Source of the DNA: Vibrio sp. YMD68
Lineage (GTDB): Bacteria; Pseudomonadota; Gammaproteobacteria; Enterobacterales; Vibrionaceae
Reading direction: 5' to 3'
NCBI RefSeq assembly: GCF_029958905.1
Contig: NZ_CP124614.1
Span: forward strand, 3,162,001-3,226,000
Length of the DNA: 64,000 nucleotides
The notes below the pieces were generated by a model that ran no database searches, was not told where the DNA came from, and worked only from the letters and a program-made list of their open reading frames with translations. Shown here piece after piece: positions 8,242-16,949 of this stretch. Position 1 is the first letter of the stretch. Each line of letters opens with the position of its first letter. A program made the position numbers and the translations under genes.

Positions 8242-9258
8242 CTATGGCAGCAACCAACGTGTCTTTGCTGAATAAGAAAACAAGACACTCAATAACAGCG
8301 CCCCTGCACCACTGACCACAATCCATACTGGGATAACCCATGCAGGGTGTCCCTGATACCAACCAAACTCTTTCATCGGCCACAGAAAAATCGGGTGTAG
8401 GATATAGATCCCTAAACTATTTTTACTTATCACCCCAACAACCTTACGCGTGTTCTCTGATAAACCCTCACCAAAATAACGGCACAGCATAAATACCATA
8501 CTCGCAGCCAATATAACGTTAAGTGTTTTATAGGATAGCCAACGGCCCACAGTGTAGGCGTCTGCCGTCACACTTAAATTCACAACCGATACCACTGTGG
8601 CAACGAGTGCTATGACACCAAGACAGGTAACGATCCCAACACTGGTTTTATTAAGCGGTACTTTCTTAAATAACACATACCCTAATGGTAAGTAGCCAGA
8701 GTATAACCAAAACTGATTGCTCCATGGCCCATCTACCTTGAACAAGTAAAGTACCGTCGTAAACAGCCAAACCGCCACCAACGCATAGATCGCTTCATCG
8801 GTCGTTCGACGCACAAATATTTGCAGTAACGGAATCACTAAATAGAGCGGAATGAAGTAGTAGAAAAAGCCTAAATGGTAGTACGTGGAGTGGGTAAAAC
8901 TGTCAGACAGTACCTGCTTTGTTACCCCGAGATCGTACCCCGCGAGAGTCCAACCTGATAAATACGCATAGAACAAAGACCAGATAATAAAAGGCAATAA
9001 CACCTTACCAAGTCGACGTTTGACATAGTACTTGGCATCGAACGGTCGCTGATCACTAAGCATCAGGGCGCCTGATATCAAGATAAAAACAGGGACGGCC
9101 CAGCGGGATACCCCATTGACACTCACCGCCGTTAGCCATTGGTCAAAAGGAATGGAGCCTAACTCATGACGATAAGGCGCCAGCACATGAATCGCGATAA
9201 CAGCAACCGCAGCAACGCAGCGTAATAAATCAAAAAATTGAACGCGCTCTCTCACCAA
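8242..9258 (-). CDS. acyltransferase 3 (OafA/YrhL-type) membrane protein
   Basis: Integral membrane O-acyltransferase family protein, 338 residues with about ten hydrophobic segments. The family hallmarks are at the start: RVQFFDLLRCVAAVAVIAIH with the conserved His, then FILISGALM and the Arg-rich YYVKRRLGKVLLPF. The late NSLGIYILHPIFL segment is also typical. It lacks a C-terminal SGNH domain. Likely acylates a surface polysaccharide or similar substrate, not identifiable here. It stands alone, with no glycan genes around it. Confidence 0.85.
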   Translation of the reverse strand: MVRERVQFFDLLRCVAAVAVIAIHVLAPYRHELGSIPFDQWLTAVSVNGVSRWAVPVFILISGALMLSDQRPFDAKYYVKRRLGKVLLPFIIWSLFYAYLSGWTLAGYDLGVTKQVLSDSFTHSTYYHLGFFYYFIPLYLVIPLLQIFVRRTTDEAIYALVAVWLFTTVLYLFKVDGPWSNQFWLYSGYLPLGYVLFKKVPLNKTSVGIVTCLGVIALVATVVSVVNLSVTADAYTVGRWLSYKTLNVILAASMVFMLCRYFGEGLSENTRKVVGVISKNSLGIYILHPIFLWPMKEFGWYQGHPAWVIPVWIVVSGAGALLLSVLFSYSAKTRWLLP

Positions 9259-9377
9259 ACACTCCTAACTCCCATCATGAACAGATCGAATATAGCAACA
9301 ATAAATCCGATGATGTAACATCCTTGTCAGATTTTGGTTAAAACATGTTGTTCCATTGAGTCCAGATTCTGGCTAAT

Positions 9378-10595
9378 TTACACTGCCGCTTGGTTAAGCC
9401 TTGGCAGTTTTATCGAGATGAATGTCGTCAACAGCAAAAACGAACAGGATACCCATAAGCAAGCCGCAAGGCCTCCCATTTGAAATACCCAACCGGATAG
9501 AATCGTGCCGATTAAACGCCCCATCGCATTGGCCATATAATAAAAACCAACGTCCAGTGACACGCCATCGCCTTTGGCATAACTCACAATCAGGTACGAG
9601 TGAAGTGATGAATTAACAGCAAAAATAGCGCCGAACACCATCAAACCACCAATAATAACAAGCTCTGGCTGCCACCCCACTTGTACAGCATAGGCAATAC
9701 CTGCGGTGACCGCAGTCAATGCCAAGGCCCAGAGAAACGCTGCGTGACCGTCGGGAACTTGACCTTGAGCCTTACCGGTTATTCTTGGTGCAATGCTTTG
9801 AACAACCCCATACGCAATGGTCCAAGTCGCGAGAAAACCGCCCACCCAGGCGTGATCCCAGCCAAACACGCTGCCAAGATAAATGGGTAAAGCAATCACA
9901 AACCATACATCACGAGCCCCGAATAAGAACATGCGCGCTGCTGAGAGAATATTAATGGACTCAGACTTAGAAAAAATCTGATTAAACTTAGGCTTAGTTT
10001 TCGCTTTGCCCATATCCGCGTCTAAACTCACCACGCTGCCAATGAACACTAACGTAAGCACGGCTGCCATCACCAGCACCGCATATTGGAAACCTATGGT
10101 TGAAAGCAAGAGACCGCCGATAAAGAAGCCGGCTCCCTTGAGCGCGTTCTTAGAACCCGTCAGAACCGCTATCCATTGATACAACGCCCCTTGCTGCTTG
10201 TCTGGTACCAGCGTTTTGATTGAGCTTTTTGCACTCATCTTATTGAGATCTTTGGCTATACCAGACAGTGCCTGTGCGGCCATCACCCAAGGAATCGTTA
10301 ACATGGCACTAGGTACCGCCAACATCCCCAGTGCTATCACCTGCATCCCCAACCCAATATTCATGGTCTTGTTCAAACCAAGGCGAGCCCCAAGCCAGCC
10401 ACCAATTAAGTTGGTCACCACACCAAAGAATTCATAAAAAAGAAACAGCGAAGCGATCTCTAACGAGCTATACCCAAGGTCATAAAAATACAGAACCACT
10501 AGCATACGGAGCGCACCATCGGTAATGGTGAAGTTCCAGTAGTTAAAGGTCACCAACATATATTGGCGAACACTTTTGCTTAAATTTGAAAACAT
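9378..10595 (-). CDS. arsJ: arsenate-linked MFS exporter ArsJ
   Basis: Major facilitator with about 12 membrane segments. Identity rests on the operon (arsR-GAPDH-phosphatase-arsJ) and on the ArsJ-type N-terminus YMLVTFNYWNFTITDGALRM and the FLFYEFFGVVTNLIGGWLGA segment. ArsJ was described as exporter of 1-arseno-3-phosphoglycerate; work on the V. cholerae operon argued that free arsenate is exported after dissociation. I chose the ATG at 10595 with GAGAG upstream; an in-frame GTG lies at 10607. A 160-bp gap with a hairpin and repeats separates it from the phosphatase gene. Confidence 0.9.
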   Translation of the reverse strand: MFSNLSKSVRQYMLVTFNYWNFTITDGALRMLVVLYFYDLGYSSLEIASLFLFYEFFGVVTNLIGGWLGARLGLNKTMNIGLGMQVIALGMLAVPSAMLTIPWVMAAQALSGIAKDLNKMSAKSSIKTLVPDKQQGALYQWIAVLTGSKNALKGAGFFIGGLLLSTIGFQYAVLVMAAVLTLVFIGSVVSLDADMGKAKTKPKFNQIFSKSESINILSAARMFLFGARDVWFVIALPIYLGSVFGWDHAWVGGFLATWTIAYGVVQSIAPRITGKAQGQVPDGHAAFLWALALTAVTAGIAYAVQVGWQPELVIIGGLMVFGAIFAVNSSLHSYLIVSYAKGDGVSLDVGFYYMANAMGRLIGTILSGWVFQMGGLAACLWVSCSFLLLTTFISIKLPRLNQAAV

Positions 10596-10635
10596 ACGGG
10601 CTCTCACAATGTCAAACCGTCATCGGTTCAAGTAA

Positions 10636-10672
10636 AAAGAGCTTTTGGATCATGGTGTCCCAAAAGCTCTTT
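10636..10672 (-). terminator. terminator-like hairpin inside the arsenate operon
   Basis: AAAGAGCTTTTGG pairs perfectly over 13 bp with CCAAAAGCTCTTT around an 11-base loop. On the minus strand, the direction of the operon, it ends in TTTTT, so it looks like a Rho-independent terminator placed between the phosphatase gene and arsJ. It may lower arsJ expression relative to the first three genes or act as an mRNA 3' end stabiliser. Confidence 0.7.
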
Positions 10673-10702
10673 AATAATATTAGCCACTGAGTAATCACTA
10701 TT

Positions 10703-10753
10703 TTCTAATGGTGACTAATTTCTAATGATTGCTAATTTCTAATGATTGCTAAG
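10703..10753. repeat. three tandem 17-bp repeats
   Basis: The unit TTCTAATGATTGCTAAT occurs three times head to tail; the first copy differs at three positions (GGTGAC for GATTGC) and the third ends in G. The array lies in the phosphatase-arsJ gap immediately before the phosphatase stop codon at 10756. Confidence 0.9.
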
Positions 10754-10755
10754 GG

Positions 10756-11247
10756 TTACTGAGTCGCTACGCCACTAATATATTCAATCTGAATAGGCTT
10801 GGTAAACGCCCCAGGACGAAGCGCCTGAACATCTTTGACAATGCGCTCTAATGGCCACTCTCGCTCTAGTAAAAGGTGCGCTGCAAATAATCCAGTTCGT
10901 CCAGATCCCCCCATACAATGAAGCGCCACTTTATGACCGTCAGAGATAATCTTGTGCAGCTGAGGAGAAGCGCTTGCCCATTGCTGAGCGAACGTTTCAT
11001 CTGGCGCGCAGTCGTCTTCAATGACAATGTGGTGCCATTCCATACCTAACTGGTTAGTCACTTCTCCTAGCGCTTCAACCCCTTTAGAGGCCATCTCTTC
11101 AGCATTAATTGCCGTCACAATTGCTTTCACGCCTTGTGCTTTGAGCTGTTCTAAAGAAGCCGACAAATCGGTGCCTTTCGTACCCGGGCAAGGCGTCAAG
11201 ATTAACGCGCCCTCTTCAACGGCAAGTTCCCAAGTTGGATGTGTCAT
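10756..11247 (-). CDS. arsenate-operon tyrosine/dual-specificity-type phosphatase
   Basis: Small phosphatase of about 163 residues with the P-loop HCMGGSGRTG (Cys about 111, Arg about 117) of the Cys-dependent phosphatase fold and an upstream Asp-rich loop DDCAPDETF that may hold the general acid. It is the third gene of the operon. The equivalent V. cholerae gene is described as a putative phosphatase contributing to arsenate resistance; its substrate is not clear to me. Three ATG codons occur in a row (11253, 11250, 11247); the third is best spaced from AGGG. Confidence 0.85.
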   Translation of the reverse strand: MTHPTWELAVEEGALILTPCPGTKGTDLSASLEQLKAQGVKAIVTAINAEEMASKGVEALGEVTNQLGMEWHHIVIEDDCAPDETFAQQWASASPQLHKIISDGHKVALHCMGGSGRTGLFAAHLLLEREWPLERIVKDVQALRPGAFTKPIQIEYISGVATQ

Positions 11248-11257
11248 CATCATTTCC

Positions 11258-12259
11258 CTATGCTAAGCCAACAGTACGAACCAGTTCCGCGGTGCGCGTT
11301 GCGTAACCCATCTCATTGTCATACCAAGCGTAGATTTTCACCATACGGGTACCCACAACCATGGTTGATTGAGCATCAACAATCGTTGAACGTTGATCGC
11401 CTCGATAATCAATCGATACTAATGGACGATCTTCAAAACCAAGAATGCCCTGAAGCTCTCCTTGTGACGCTTCTTTGAGTAACGCGTTCACTTCTTCCGC
11501 CGTGGTATCACGCTTCACATCAAACACAATATCCGTCAGTGATGCGTTCGCCAATGGAACACGCACGGCATGGCCGTTAATCTTGCCCTTAAGCTCTGGG
11601 AAAATTTCAACAATCGCCGTCGCTGACCCTGTTGAGGTCGGAATCAAACTCATGCCACAAGCGCGCGCGCGACGGAGATCTTTATGCGGTGCATCCAAAA
11701 TCGTTTGAGTGTTAGTTAAATCATGAATCGTAGTAAATGAAGATTGCTCAATGCCCAGTTTTTCATGAATCACTTTCACCACCGGCGCAATACAGTTCGT
11801 GGTGCAAGACGCGGCGGTAACAATGCGATGCTTATCGGCATCAAAAATGGCATCATTCACGCCGACCACAATGTTGGCAATGCCTTCCTCTTTTACCGGT
11901 GCGCTCACAACCACACGCTTCACACCCTGCTCTAAGTATTGATTCAAAATAGACGTTTTACGGTGTACGCCTGTTGCTTCAATCACCACATCACAACCAG
12001 ACCAATCAACAGCGCCTATCTCTCGCTCTTGTGTAGTACGAATGCGGTGCTGATTAACAATAATGTCATTCTGTTCGTGGGTCACGCTGTGATGCCAACG
12101 CCCTTGAACCGAATCAAACTCCAGCAGGTGCGCCAGTGTCGTTGTGTCTCCTGCTGCATCATTGATAAGCACGAATTCCAATTCAGGCCAATCAAAAGCA
12201 GCGCGCAGTGCCAAACGGCCAATTCGGCCAAATCCATTGATTCCAACTTTAATCGTCAT
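11258..12259 (-). CDS. ArsJ-associated glyceraldehyde-3-phosphate dehydrogenase
   Basis: GAPDH of 333 residues with the NAD-binding start [17 protein letters not shown] and the catalytic ASCTTNC (Cys about 152). Because it sits between arsR and arsJ, it is the arsenic-specific paralogue, which uses arsenate in place of phosphate to form 1-arseno-3-phosphoglycerate. A housekeeping gapA is expected elsewhere. It is followed after ten bases by the phosphatase gene and preceded by arsR. Confidence 0.93.
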   Translation of the reverse strand: MTIKVGINGFGRIGRLALRAAFDWPELEFVLINDAAGDTTTLAHLLEFDSVQGRWHHSVTHEQNDIIVNQHRIRTTQEREIGAVDWSGCDVVIEATGVHRKTSILNQYLEQGVKRVVVSAPVKEEGIANIVVGVNDAIFDADKHRIVTAASCTTNCIAPVVKVIHEKLGIEQSSFTTIHDLTNTQTILDAPHKDLRRARACGMSLIPTSTGSATAIVEIFPELKGKINGHAVRVPLANASLTDIVFDVKRDTTAEEVNALLKEASQGELQGILGFEDRPLVSIDYRGDQRSTIVDAQSTMVVGTRMVKIYAWYDNEMGYATRTAELVRTVGLA

Positions 12260-12282
12260 TGTATTGATCTCTATTCTTCATA

Positions 12283-12618
12283 TTAAGTGCAAGGACGTGC
12301 AGCCATTGCTTGTAAACGCTGAACATCCAATTGATATTGTTCCTGTAGACAATTGGACTCTTTTAAGCCCGCGATGACCTTACGTAACCAACCGGGTAAT
12401 GTGTGTGATACATGGTAGTAAACCCACTGTCCTTCGCGTTCATCCACCAACACGCCTGATTGACGAAGTTGAGCGAGATGCCGTGATATTTTAGGCTGAC
12501 TTTCATCTAAAGCGCTGGTGAGCTCACACACACATAATCGCCCCTCTCTGGCAATTAAAAGCAAACACCGCATACGGGTTTCATCAGAAAGCATTTTAAA
12601 AAACTGGTGCGGTAACAT
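12283..12618 (-). CDS. arsR: ArsR-family arsenic-responsive repressor
   Basis: Winged-helix SmtB/ArsR repressor of 111 residues. The metal-sensing motif is GRLCVCEL (Cys 29 and 31) in the position of the ELCVCDL motif of classical ArsR, followed by the recognition helix QPKISRHLAQLRQSG. It leads the arsenate operon and should repress it until arsenite or related ligand binds. The ATG at 12618 is chosen because GAGG lies six bases upstream; an in-frame GTG lies at 12630. Confidence 0.93.
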   Translation of the reverse strand: MLPHQFFKMLSDETRMRCLLLIAREGRLCVCELTSALDESQPKISRHLAQLRQSGVLVDEREGQWVYYHVSHTLPGWLRKVIAGLKESNCLQEQYQLDVQRLQAMAARPCT

Positions 12619-12630
12619 TTCAAACCTCAC

Positions 12631-12676
12631 ATATACGCATATCCATATATCTTAAATTTGCGCTATCGAATGTCAA
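12631..12676 (-). promoter_or_regulatory. arsenate operon promoter and putative ArsR operator
   Basis: On the minus strand TTGACA (12676-12671) and TAAGAT (12654-12649) are separated by 16 bases. Immediately downstream lies the AT-rich, partly symmetric stretch ATATATGGATATGCGTATAT (12650-12631), which resembles ArsR operators and would overlap the transcription start. The gene begins 13 bases later. The promoter is seen; operator function is inferred. Confidence 0.65.
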
Positions 12677-12736
12677 TAGCCTACTCGGGATTGCAATAAA
12701 AAGTTCATAGTGATGAGAGGAGAATGACGACTAGAA

Positions 12737-12778
12737 GGAGATAGGAGATAGGAGATAGGAGATAGGAGATAGGAGATA
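12737..12778. repeat. six tandem copies of a 7-bp repeat
   Basis: GGAGATA occurs six times without error in the gap between arsR and the EAL-HDOD gene. It is not in a gene. Copy number of such heptamers often differs between strains. Confidence 0.95.
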
Positions 12779-12832
12779 GCGATTAAAAATAGAAAAAAAC
12801 AAAGCAGACGTTAACAATAAAGACGCTAAGTA

Positions 12833-14059
12833 CTAAGCGATCTGATTGACTTGCTGACTCCATTTTTGTGCAGAAGAGAGTGCAGAGACAACCTCTTGAA
12901 GATTAAGATCCAATGCATTGCAGAAGCTTTGCAGGCCTTGCCAGTCCGCCCGTTCAAAGCACTCTTCTAACTGAAGTAAAGATCCAAATGGTCCACTTCT
13001 TTCAAGTAAGATCGATTTAATAGAATCACTCAGCGGGAGTTGCTCCATCAAGTCACCTAACGATAGATCCAGCAATGCATCCAACAATGAAAATAGCCCG
13101 ATGAGAAAAGCTTGGTCACGGTGGGTTGAAAAAATGGGGTTGGGTGACATAAGCAGGCAGAACTGAGCCCGTTGCAGAGATAGCTTTGATAATTCTTGAG
13201 GCTTATTACGCGAAATAAACGAGGCCACGGTTAACGAAACAAACGACTTCAACTTATCTTGGCCAAGATACAAAAGCGCCTGACGAAAAGAAGAAATTGG
13301 TACGCTTAACCGATCCGACATTGAGTTAACAAACTTGAGTAACTTATACGATAATTGGGCATCTTGGGCAATGATACGCTCCACCTTGTCGAAATCGACG
13401 TCTTGCTTGCACACCTCTTGAAATAGTTGCATGGCAACCACTTGATCAGGGCTAATGTAACGCTGTTTGACCAACTCAGGTTTACTAAAGAAATAACCTT
13501 GGAACAGAGTAAACCCCGCCGACCGCGTTGTCATAAACTCTTCTCGAGTTTCCACTCTCTCGGCCAAAAATCGTAGACGACTGTTTCTCGCCTTGAGGTC
13601 TTTCAGCATGATGCAGGCGTTCGCCATCCCGACCGCCATGATGTCAATTTTCACGATCTGAACGTAGGGTAGAAATGAACGCCATTCGTTGTGATAGACA
13701 AAGTCATCCAACGCAATCAAATACCCTTGTTGGTGGAGATCTTTGATCGCAGTGAGCAACTCTTCCGTTGGTCTACAGGTTTCAAGGACCTCAATAACCA
13801 CCTTATCTTTGGGCAACATAAGGGGTAATCGACGAATTAAGCTTTGGTAAGGAAAGTTAATAAAGCAACGAGAGGAGTCAATCGAAGGGTTCGTACCGAT
13901 CGCCAAAAAATTTTCAACAATAAGACGGTACGTTGCTCGATTAGATTCTATATGAGCAGGAAATGCATTATTTTCTCCGTCTCGAAATAGAAGTTCATAG
14001 CCTAATGTCTGGCGCTTAGCGTTTAAAATGGGCTGACGAGCAACGTAAATATCTTTCAT
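12833..14059 (-). CDS. EAL and HDOD domain protein (YuxH-like)
   Basis: Two-domain signalling protein of about 408 residues. The N-terminal EAL-type domain starts DIYVARQPILNAKRQTLGYE, with ELLFR in place of the usual EALLR, INFP, IEVLET, ALDDFVYHNEW (DDF without the following GTG), VKIDIM and LFQGYFFSKP. The C-terminal HDOD domain (from about residue 205) contains AQLSYKLLKFVNSM and FRQALLYLGQ. EAL domains cut c-di-GMP; in this subfamily activity is often lost, and I cannot decide it here. I chose the ATG at 14059, since the family begins there; ATGs at 14089 and 14074 are in frame. It follows rhtB closely. Confidence 0.87.
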   Translation of the reverse strand: MKDIYVARQPILNAKRQTLGYELLFRDGENNAFPAHIESNRATYRLIVENFLAIGTNPSIDSSRCFINFPYQSLIRRLPLMLPKDKVVIEVLETCRPTEELLTAIKDLHQQGYLIALDDFVYHNEWRSFLPYVQIVKIDIMAVGMANACIMLKDLKARNSRLRFLAERVETREEFMTTRSAGFTLFQGYFFSKPELVKQRYISPDQVVAMQLFQEVCKQDVDFDKVERIIAQDAQLSYKLLKFVNSMSDRLSVPISSFRQALLYLGQDKLKSFVSLTVASFISRNKPQELSKLSLQRAQFCLLMSPNPIFSTHRDQAFLIGLFSLLDALLDLSLGDLMEQLPLSDSIKSILLERSGPFGSLLQLEECFERADWQGLQSFCNALDLNLQEVVSALSSAQKWSQQVNQIA

Positions 14060-14093
14060 GGCACAACTATCCATATGATTTGAATGCATTTAA

Positions 14094-14711
14094 TCATATT
14101 TTTGAGCTCGCGAGTAGCGCGCCACATCCCATAAACATTGAACCAAAAACTCTATTCACCTTTCCCATCACGCTTTCGGAACGAATGAAACGACCTAATT
14201 TAGCGGACAATGAGGTATAACCCAACATCACAAGGCTATCAATGACCACCGTAGTCACACCTAAGATAAGCAGCTGAGTTAGGTGATCTTGATGAGGATT
14301 AATAAATTGAGGAAATAACGCCACCAAAAACACAATAGACTTGGGGTTGGTTAAATTGATGAGTAACGCGTTGCGCATCAGCACCCAGCTCGACAGGGCA
14401 GAGTGATCCGCACTCGCTTCTAAGCTGGATTGATCTCGCCACTTTTGCACACCCAGCCAAACAAGGTAAACCACGCCTACCCACTTGATAACACTAAAGG
14501 CCAACGCCGATTGAGCGACTAGGGCACCAATGCCAGCGCCCACTAACACAATATGAAACGCCAACCCCAACTGTAATCCAGCGATCGCTGAGAGGGATTT
14601 TTTAGTTCCATAATTGAGGCCATTACTGATCGAGTTGACGGTACCAGACCCAGGGGCGAGGCTAAATACAATCGCGGTCACAACGTAGGCTAACCAAACA
14701 TGCATATCCAT
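14094..14711 (-). CDS. rhtB: homoserine/homoserine lactone exporter RhtB
   Basis: LysE/RhtB-superfamily amino acid exporter of 205 residues with five to six membrane segments. It matches E. coli RhtB along its length: SLAPGSGTVNSISNGLNYG, SIAGLQLGLAFHIVLVGAGI, NLTNPKSIVFLVALFPQFI and FGSMFMGCGALLAS. It is divergent from pldB, and the rhtB-pldB-yigL order is that of E. coli. The EAL-HDOD gene starts a few to 34 bases downstream. Confidence 0.92.
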   Translation of the reverse strand: MDMHVWLAYVVTAIVFSLAPGSGTVNSISNGLNYGTKKSLSAIAGLQLGLAFHIVLVGAGIGALVAQSALAFSVIKWVGVVYLVWLGVQKWRDQSSLEASADHSALSSWVLMRNALLINLTNPKSIVFLVALFPQFINPHQDHLTQLLILGVTTVVIDSLVMLGYTSLSAKLGRFIRSESVMGKVNRVFGSMFMGCGALLASSKI

Positions 14712-14789
14712 AGAATTTCCCTCGACTAAATGGGCTTAGCCCAACATAATTTACTCTTAAGTATCACTCGAATATTGACCAAGGATATT

Positions 14790-15776
14790 ATGAATCAATC
14801 GAGCTCCATTCACTCATCTTATACTCAAGAGTCATGTTTTGAGCAAGCCATCAGTTCAAATATTTCCCAACTTTGGCAGTTGAGAACCGAAGGTTATTTG
14901 ACGACCAAAGATAGAAAGAAACTGTATTGGTGTAAAGTCACCGACCCAAAACACACGAAAGCGATTGTTATTGTTAACGGACGCGTTGAATCGGCCTGGA
15001 AGTATCAGGAACTTTTCCATGATCTCTTTCACCAAGGCTATGACATCTATTCGTTCGATCATCGTGGGCAAGGAATGTCTGATCGCCTGATCGATGACAC
15101 CGAGATGGGTTATATTGAAGAATTTGATGATTACATCAACGATATGGTTCAGTTGGTGACTTCATTTTCTCTTGAGCATTATGAGAAACGCTACTTACTT
15201 GCGCACTCTATGGGTGGAGCCGTAGCCACTCGATATTTACAGACCAATCCAAACCACCCTTTCGATGCTGTTTCGCTCAGCGCACCGATGTTTGGCATTG
15301 CTATGTCTCGGTTAAATCGGTCTATCGCACTGCCAATGACCCAACTAATGAGCATGATGACGACGTCACCTCGTTACGCACCGGACCAAAAAGGGTATTA
15401 CGCGAAACCCTTTGAGATAAACCCCCTGACCCAAAGCTCTATTCGCTATGACTGGTTTCGACAGCTCTATGAAGACAAACCACAACTTAAATTGGGCGGG
15501 CCAACTCACCGTTGGGTGTGGCAAGGTCTAATGGCGGCGAAGCAATGCGTTCAGCAAACGAGACGTATTGAGGTGCCGCTTCTTCTCATGCAAGCCAGTG
15601 AAGATGTCATCGTCGACAACAGAGACCAGATTCGCTTTATTAAAAAACTGGCGAAAACCAACGCTCAATGCGCCTTAAAAATAGTGTATGGATCAAGACA
15701 CGAGTTACTGTTTGAAAAAGATGACTATCGAAACAATGCTCTGGATTGCACGCTCCAGTTTTTTGCTCAACATTAA
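14790..15776 (+). CDS. pldB: alpha/beta hydrolase, lysophospholipase L2-like
   Basis: Protein of 328 residues with the alpha/beta hydrolase nucleophile elbow AHSMGG (GxSxG type), an oxyanion region IVIVNGRVESAWKYQE, SFDHRGQGMS, and late ASEDVIVDN and GSRHELLFE motifs supplying Asp and His. The position between rhtB and yigL is that of E. coli pldB. AAGGA lies five bases before the chosen ATG; an upstream in-frame ATG at 14730 has no such site. Lysophospholipase activity is by homology. Confidence 0.88.
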   Translation: MNQSSSIHSSYTQESCFEQAISSNISQLWQLRTEGYLTTKDRKKLYWCKVTDPKHTKAIVIVNGRVESAWKYQELFHDLFHQGYDIYSFDHRGQGMSDRLIDDTEMGYIEEFDDYINDMVQLVTSFSLEHYEKRYLLAHSMGGAVATRYLQTNPNHPFDAVSLSAPMFGIAMSRLNRSIALPMTQLMSMMTTSPRYAPDQKGYYAKPFEINPLTQSSIRYDWFRQLYEDKPQLKLGGPTHRWVWQGLMAAKQCVQQTRRIEVPLLLMQASEDVIVDNRDQIRFIKKLAKTNAQCALKIVYGSRHELLFEKDDYRNNALDCTLQFFAQH

Positions 15777-15949
15777 ATATCACTTAGCGCAGACCAAAGC
15801 GTCTTAACCATGACATACTTTAGCCCTTAACCTCACACTAAATGAGGAAAAATAGAAAGCTTAACTTACCCTCTTTTTTTCCTCATTATTAGCGTAAACT
15901 GGGCGCATAAAACGATCCATTGACCCACTTTCATCCTCATGAGGATATT

Positions 15950-16777
15950 ATGACTACTGCCGATAAACATTCTAACTTTCATATTGTTGCCTCCGACCTT
16001 GACGGTACGTTACTCGCTCCAAATCATAAACTTAGCGACTTCACAAAACGTACTCTAAAAGAGCTGCACGAGAAAGGATTGACGTTTGTTTTCGCTACTG
16101 GCCGCCATCATGTTGATGTGGCAGGCATTCGTGAACAGGTGGGCATTCCTGCTTATATGATTACGTCCAATGGAGCACGCGTTCACGATCAGAACGACCA
16201 GCTGATGTACAGCCAAAACGTACCAGAAGATTTGATTCAACCGGTGATCGACGTCATCAAACAAGATCCTGATATCATGATTCATATTTATCAAAACGAT
16301 GAATGGCTGCTAAACAAAGAAGACAGTGTACTGAAAAACTTCCATGACGAATCCGGTTTCACGTACAAAGTGTTTGATATCGATAACGCCCCTGTCGATG
16401 GTGTCGCTAAAATATTCTTTACTCACCCTAATCACGATCATGATTATCTCGTCCAGTATGAAGATAAACTCAACGAGCTGTTCGGTGAACGAACGAATAT
16501 CGCCTTCTCTACTCCTTGGTGTCTAGAAGTCATGGCAGCCGATGTATCAAAAGGCGAAGCGATTAAAGCGGTTGCCCACTCTATTGGCCAGCAACTCGAA
16601 AACTGCATCGCATTTGGTGATGGAATGAACGATGTGGAAATGTTGAGTATGGCTGGACTTGGCTTGGTCATGGGCACGTCTCACCACAAAGTCATGGCAG
16701 CGCTTCCGAACAACCCGGTGATTGGTAGTAATGCCGACGATGCCGTTGCTCACTATTTGAAGGAACACCTCATTTAA
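15950..16777 (+). CDS. yigL: Cof-type HAD phosphatase YigL
   Basis: HAD-superfamily sugar/pyridoxal phosphate phosphatase of 275 residues. HAD motif I is VASDLDGTLLAP, motif II TSNGAR, motif III Lys near SKGEAIKAV, and motif IV FGDGMNDVEML. The cap is of the Cof type. E. coli YigL dephosphorylates pyridoxal phosphate and sugar phosphates; substrate here by homology. The ATG at 15950 follows GAGGA at five bases. It follows pldB after 170 bases, as in E. coli. Confidence 0.9.
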   Translation: MTTADKHSNFHIVASDLDGTLLAPNHKLSDFTKRTLKELHEKGLTFVFATGRHHVDVAGIREQVGIPAYMITSNGARVHDQNDQLMYSQNVPEDLIQPVIDVIKQDPDIMIHIYQNDEWLLNKEDSVLKNFHDESGFTYKVFDIDNAPVDGVAKIFFTHPNHDHDYLVQYEDKLNELFGERTNIAFSTPWCLEVMAADVSKGEAIKAVAHSIGQQLENCIAFGDGMNDVEMLSMAGLGLVMGTSHHKVMAALPNNPVIGSNADDAVAHYLKEHLI

Positions 16778-16798
16778 TCATTGAGGCACTCTGCAATA

Positions 16799-16843
16799 CC
16801 CCCGACATCATGACCCCCGACATCATGACCCTAGACATCAACA
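16799..16843. repeat. 15-bp tandem repeat, about 2.7 copies
   Basis: CCCCCGACATCATGA occurs twice in perfect tandem, then a third degenerate copy (CCCTAGACATCAACA). It lies between the yigL stop and its terminator. Function unknown. Confidence 0.85.
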
Positions 16844-16856
16844 CTCTAGACCAAAG

Positions 16857-16880
16857 AAAGGGCAGCCACTTGCCCTTTTA
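16857..16880 (+). terminator. Rho-independent terminator of yigL
   Basis: AAAGGGCA and TGCCCTTT form an 8-bp stem with a six-base loop, followed by T. Confidence 0.75.
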
Positions 16881-16949
16881 TCTTGTTTCTAATTTTCGTC
16901 GCCACTATGCCATAATGCATTCATTGACTTCGTTAAAAGTGACTCTCGT

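Noticed and set aside
9681..10525. Several plus-strand frames opposite arsJ
   Set aside because: They are complement frames of a membrane protein gene, without ribosome binding sites or family matches.
12737..12778. The heptamer array as a CRISPR array
   Set aside because: Units are seven bases in direct contact, with no spacers. No CRISPR array is seen in the window.
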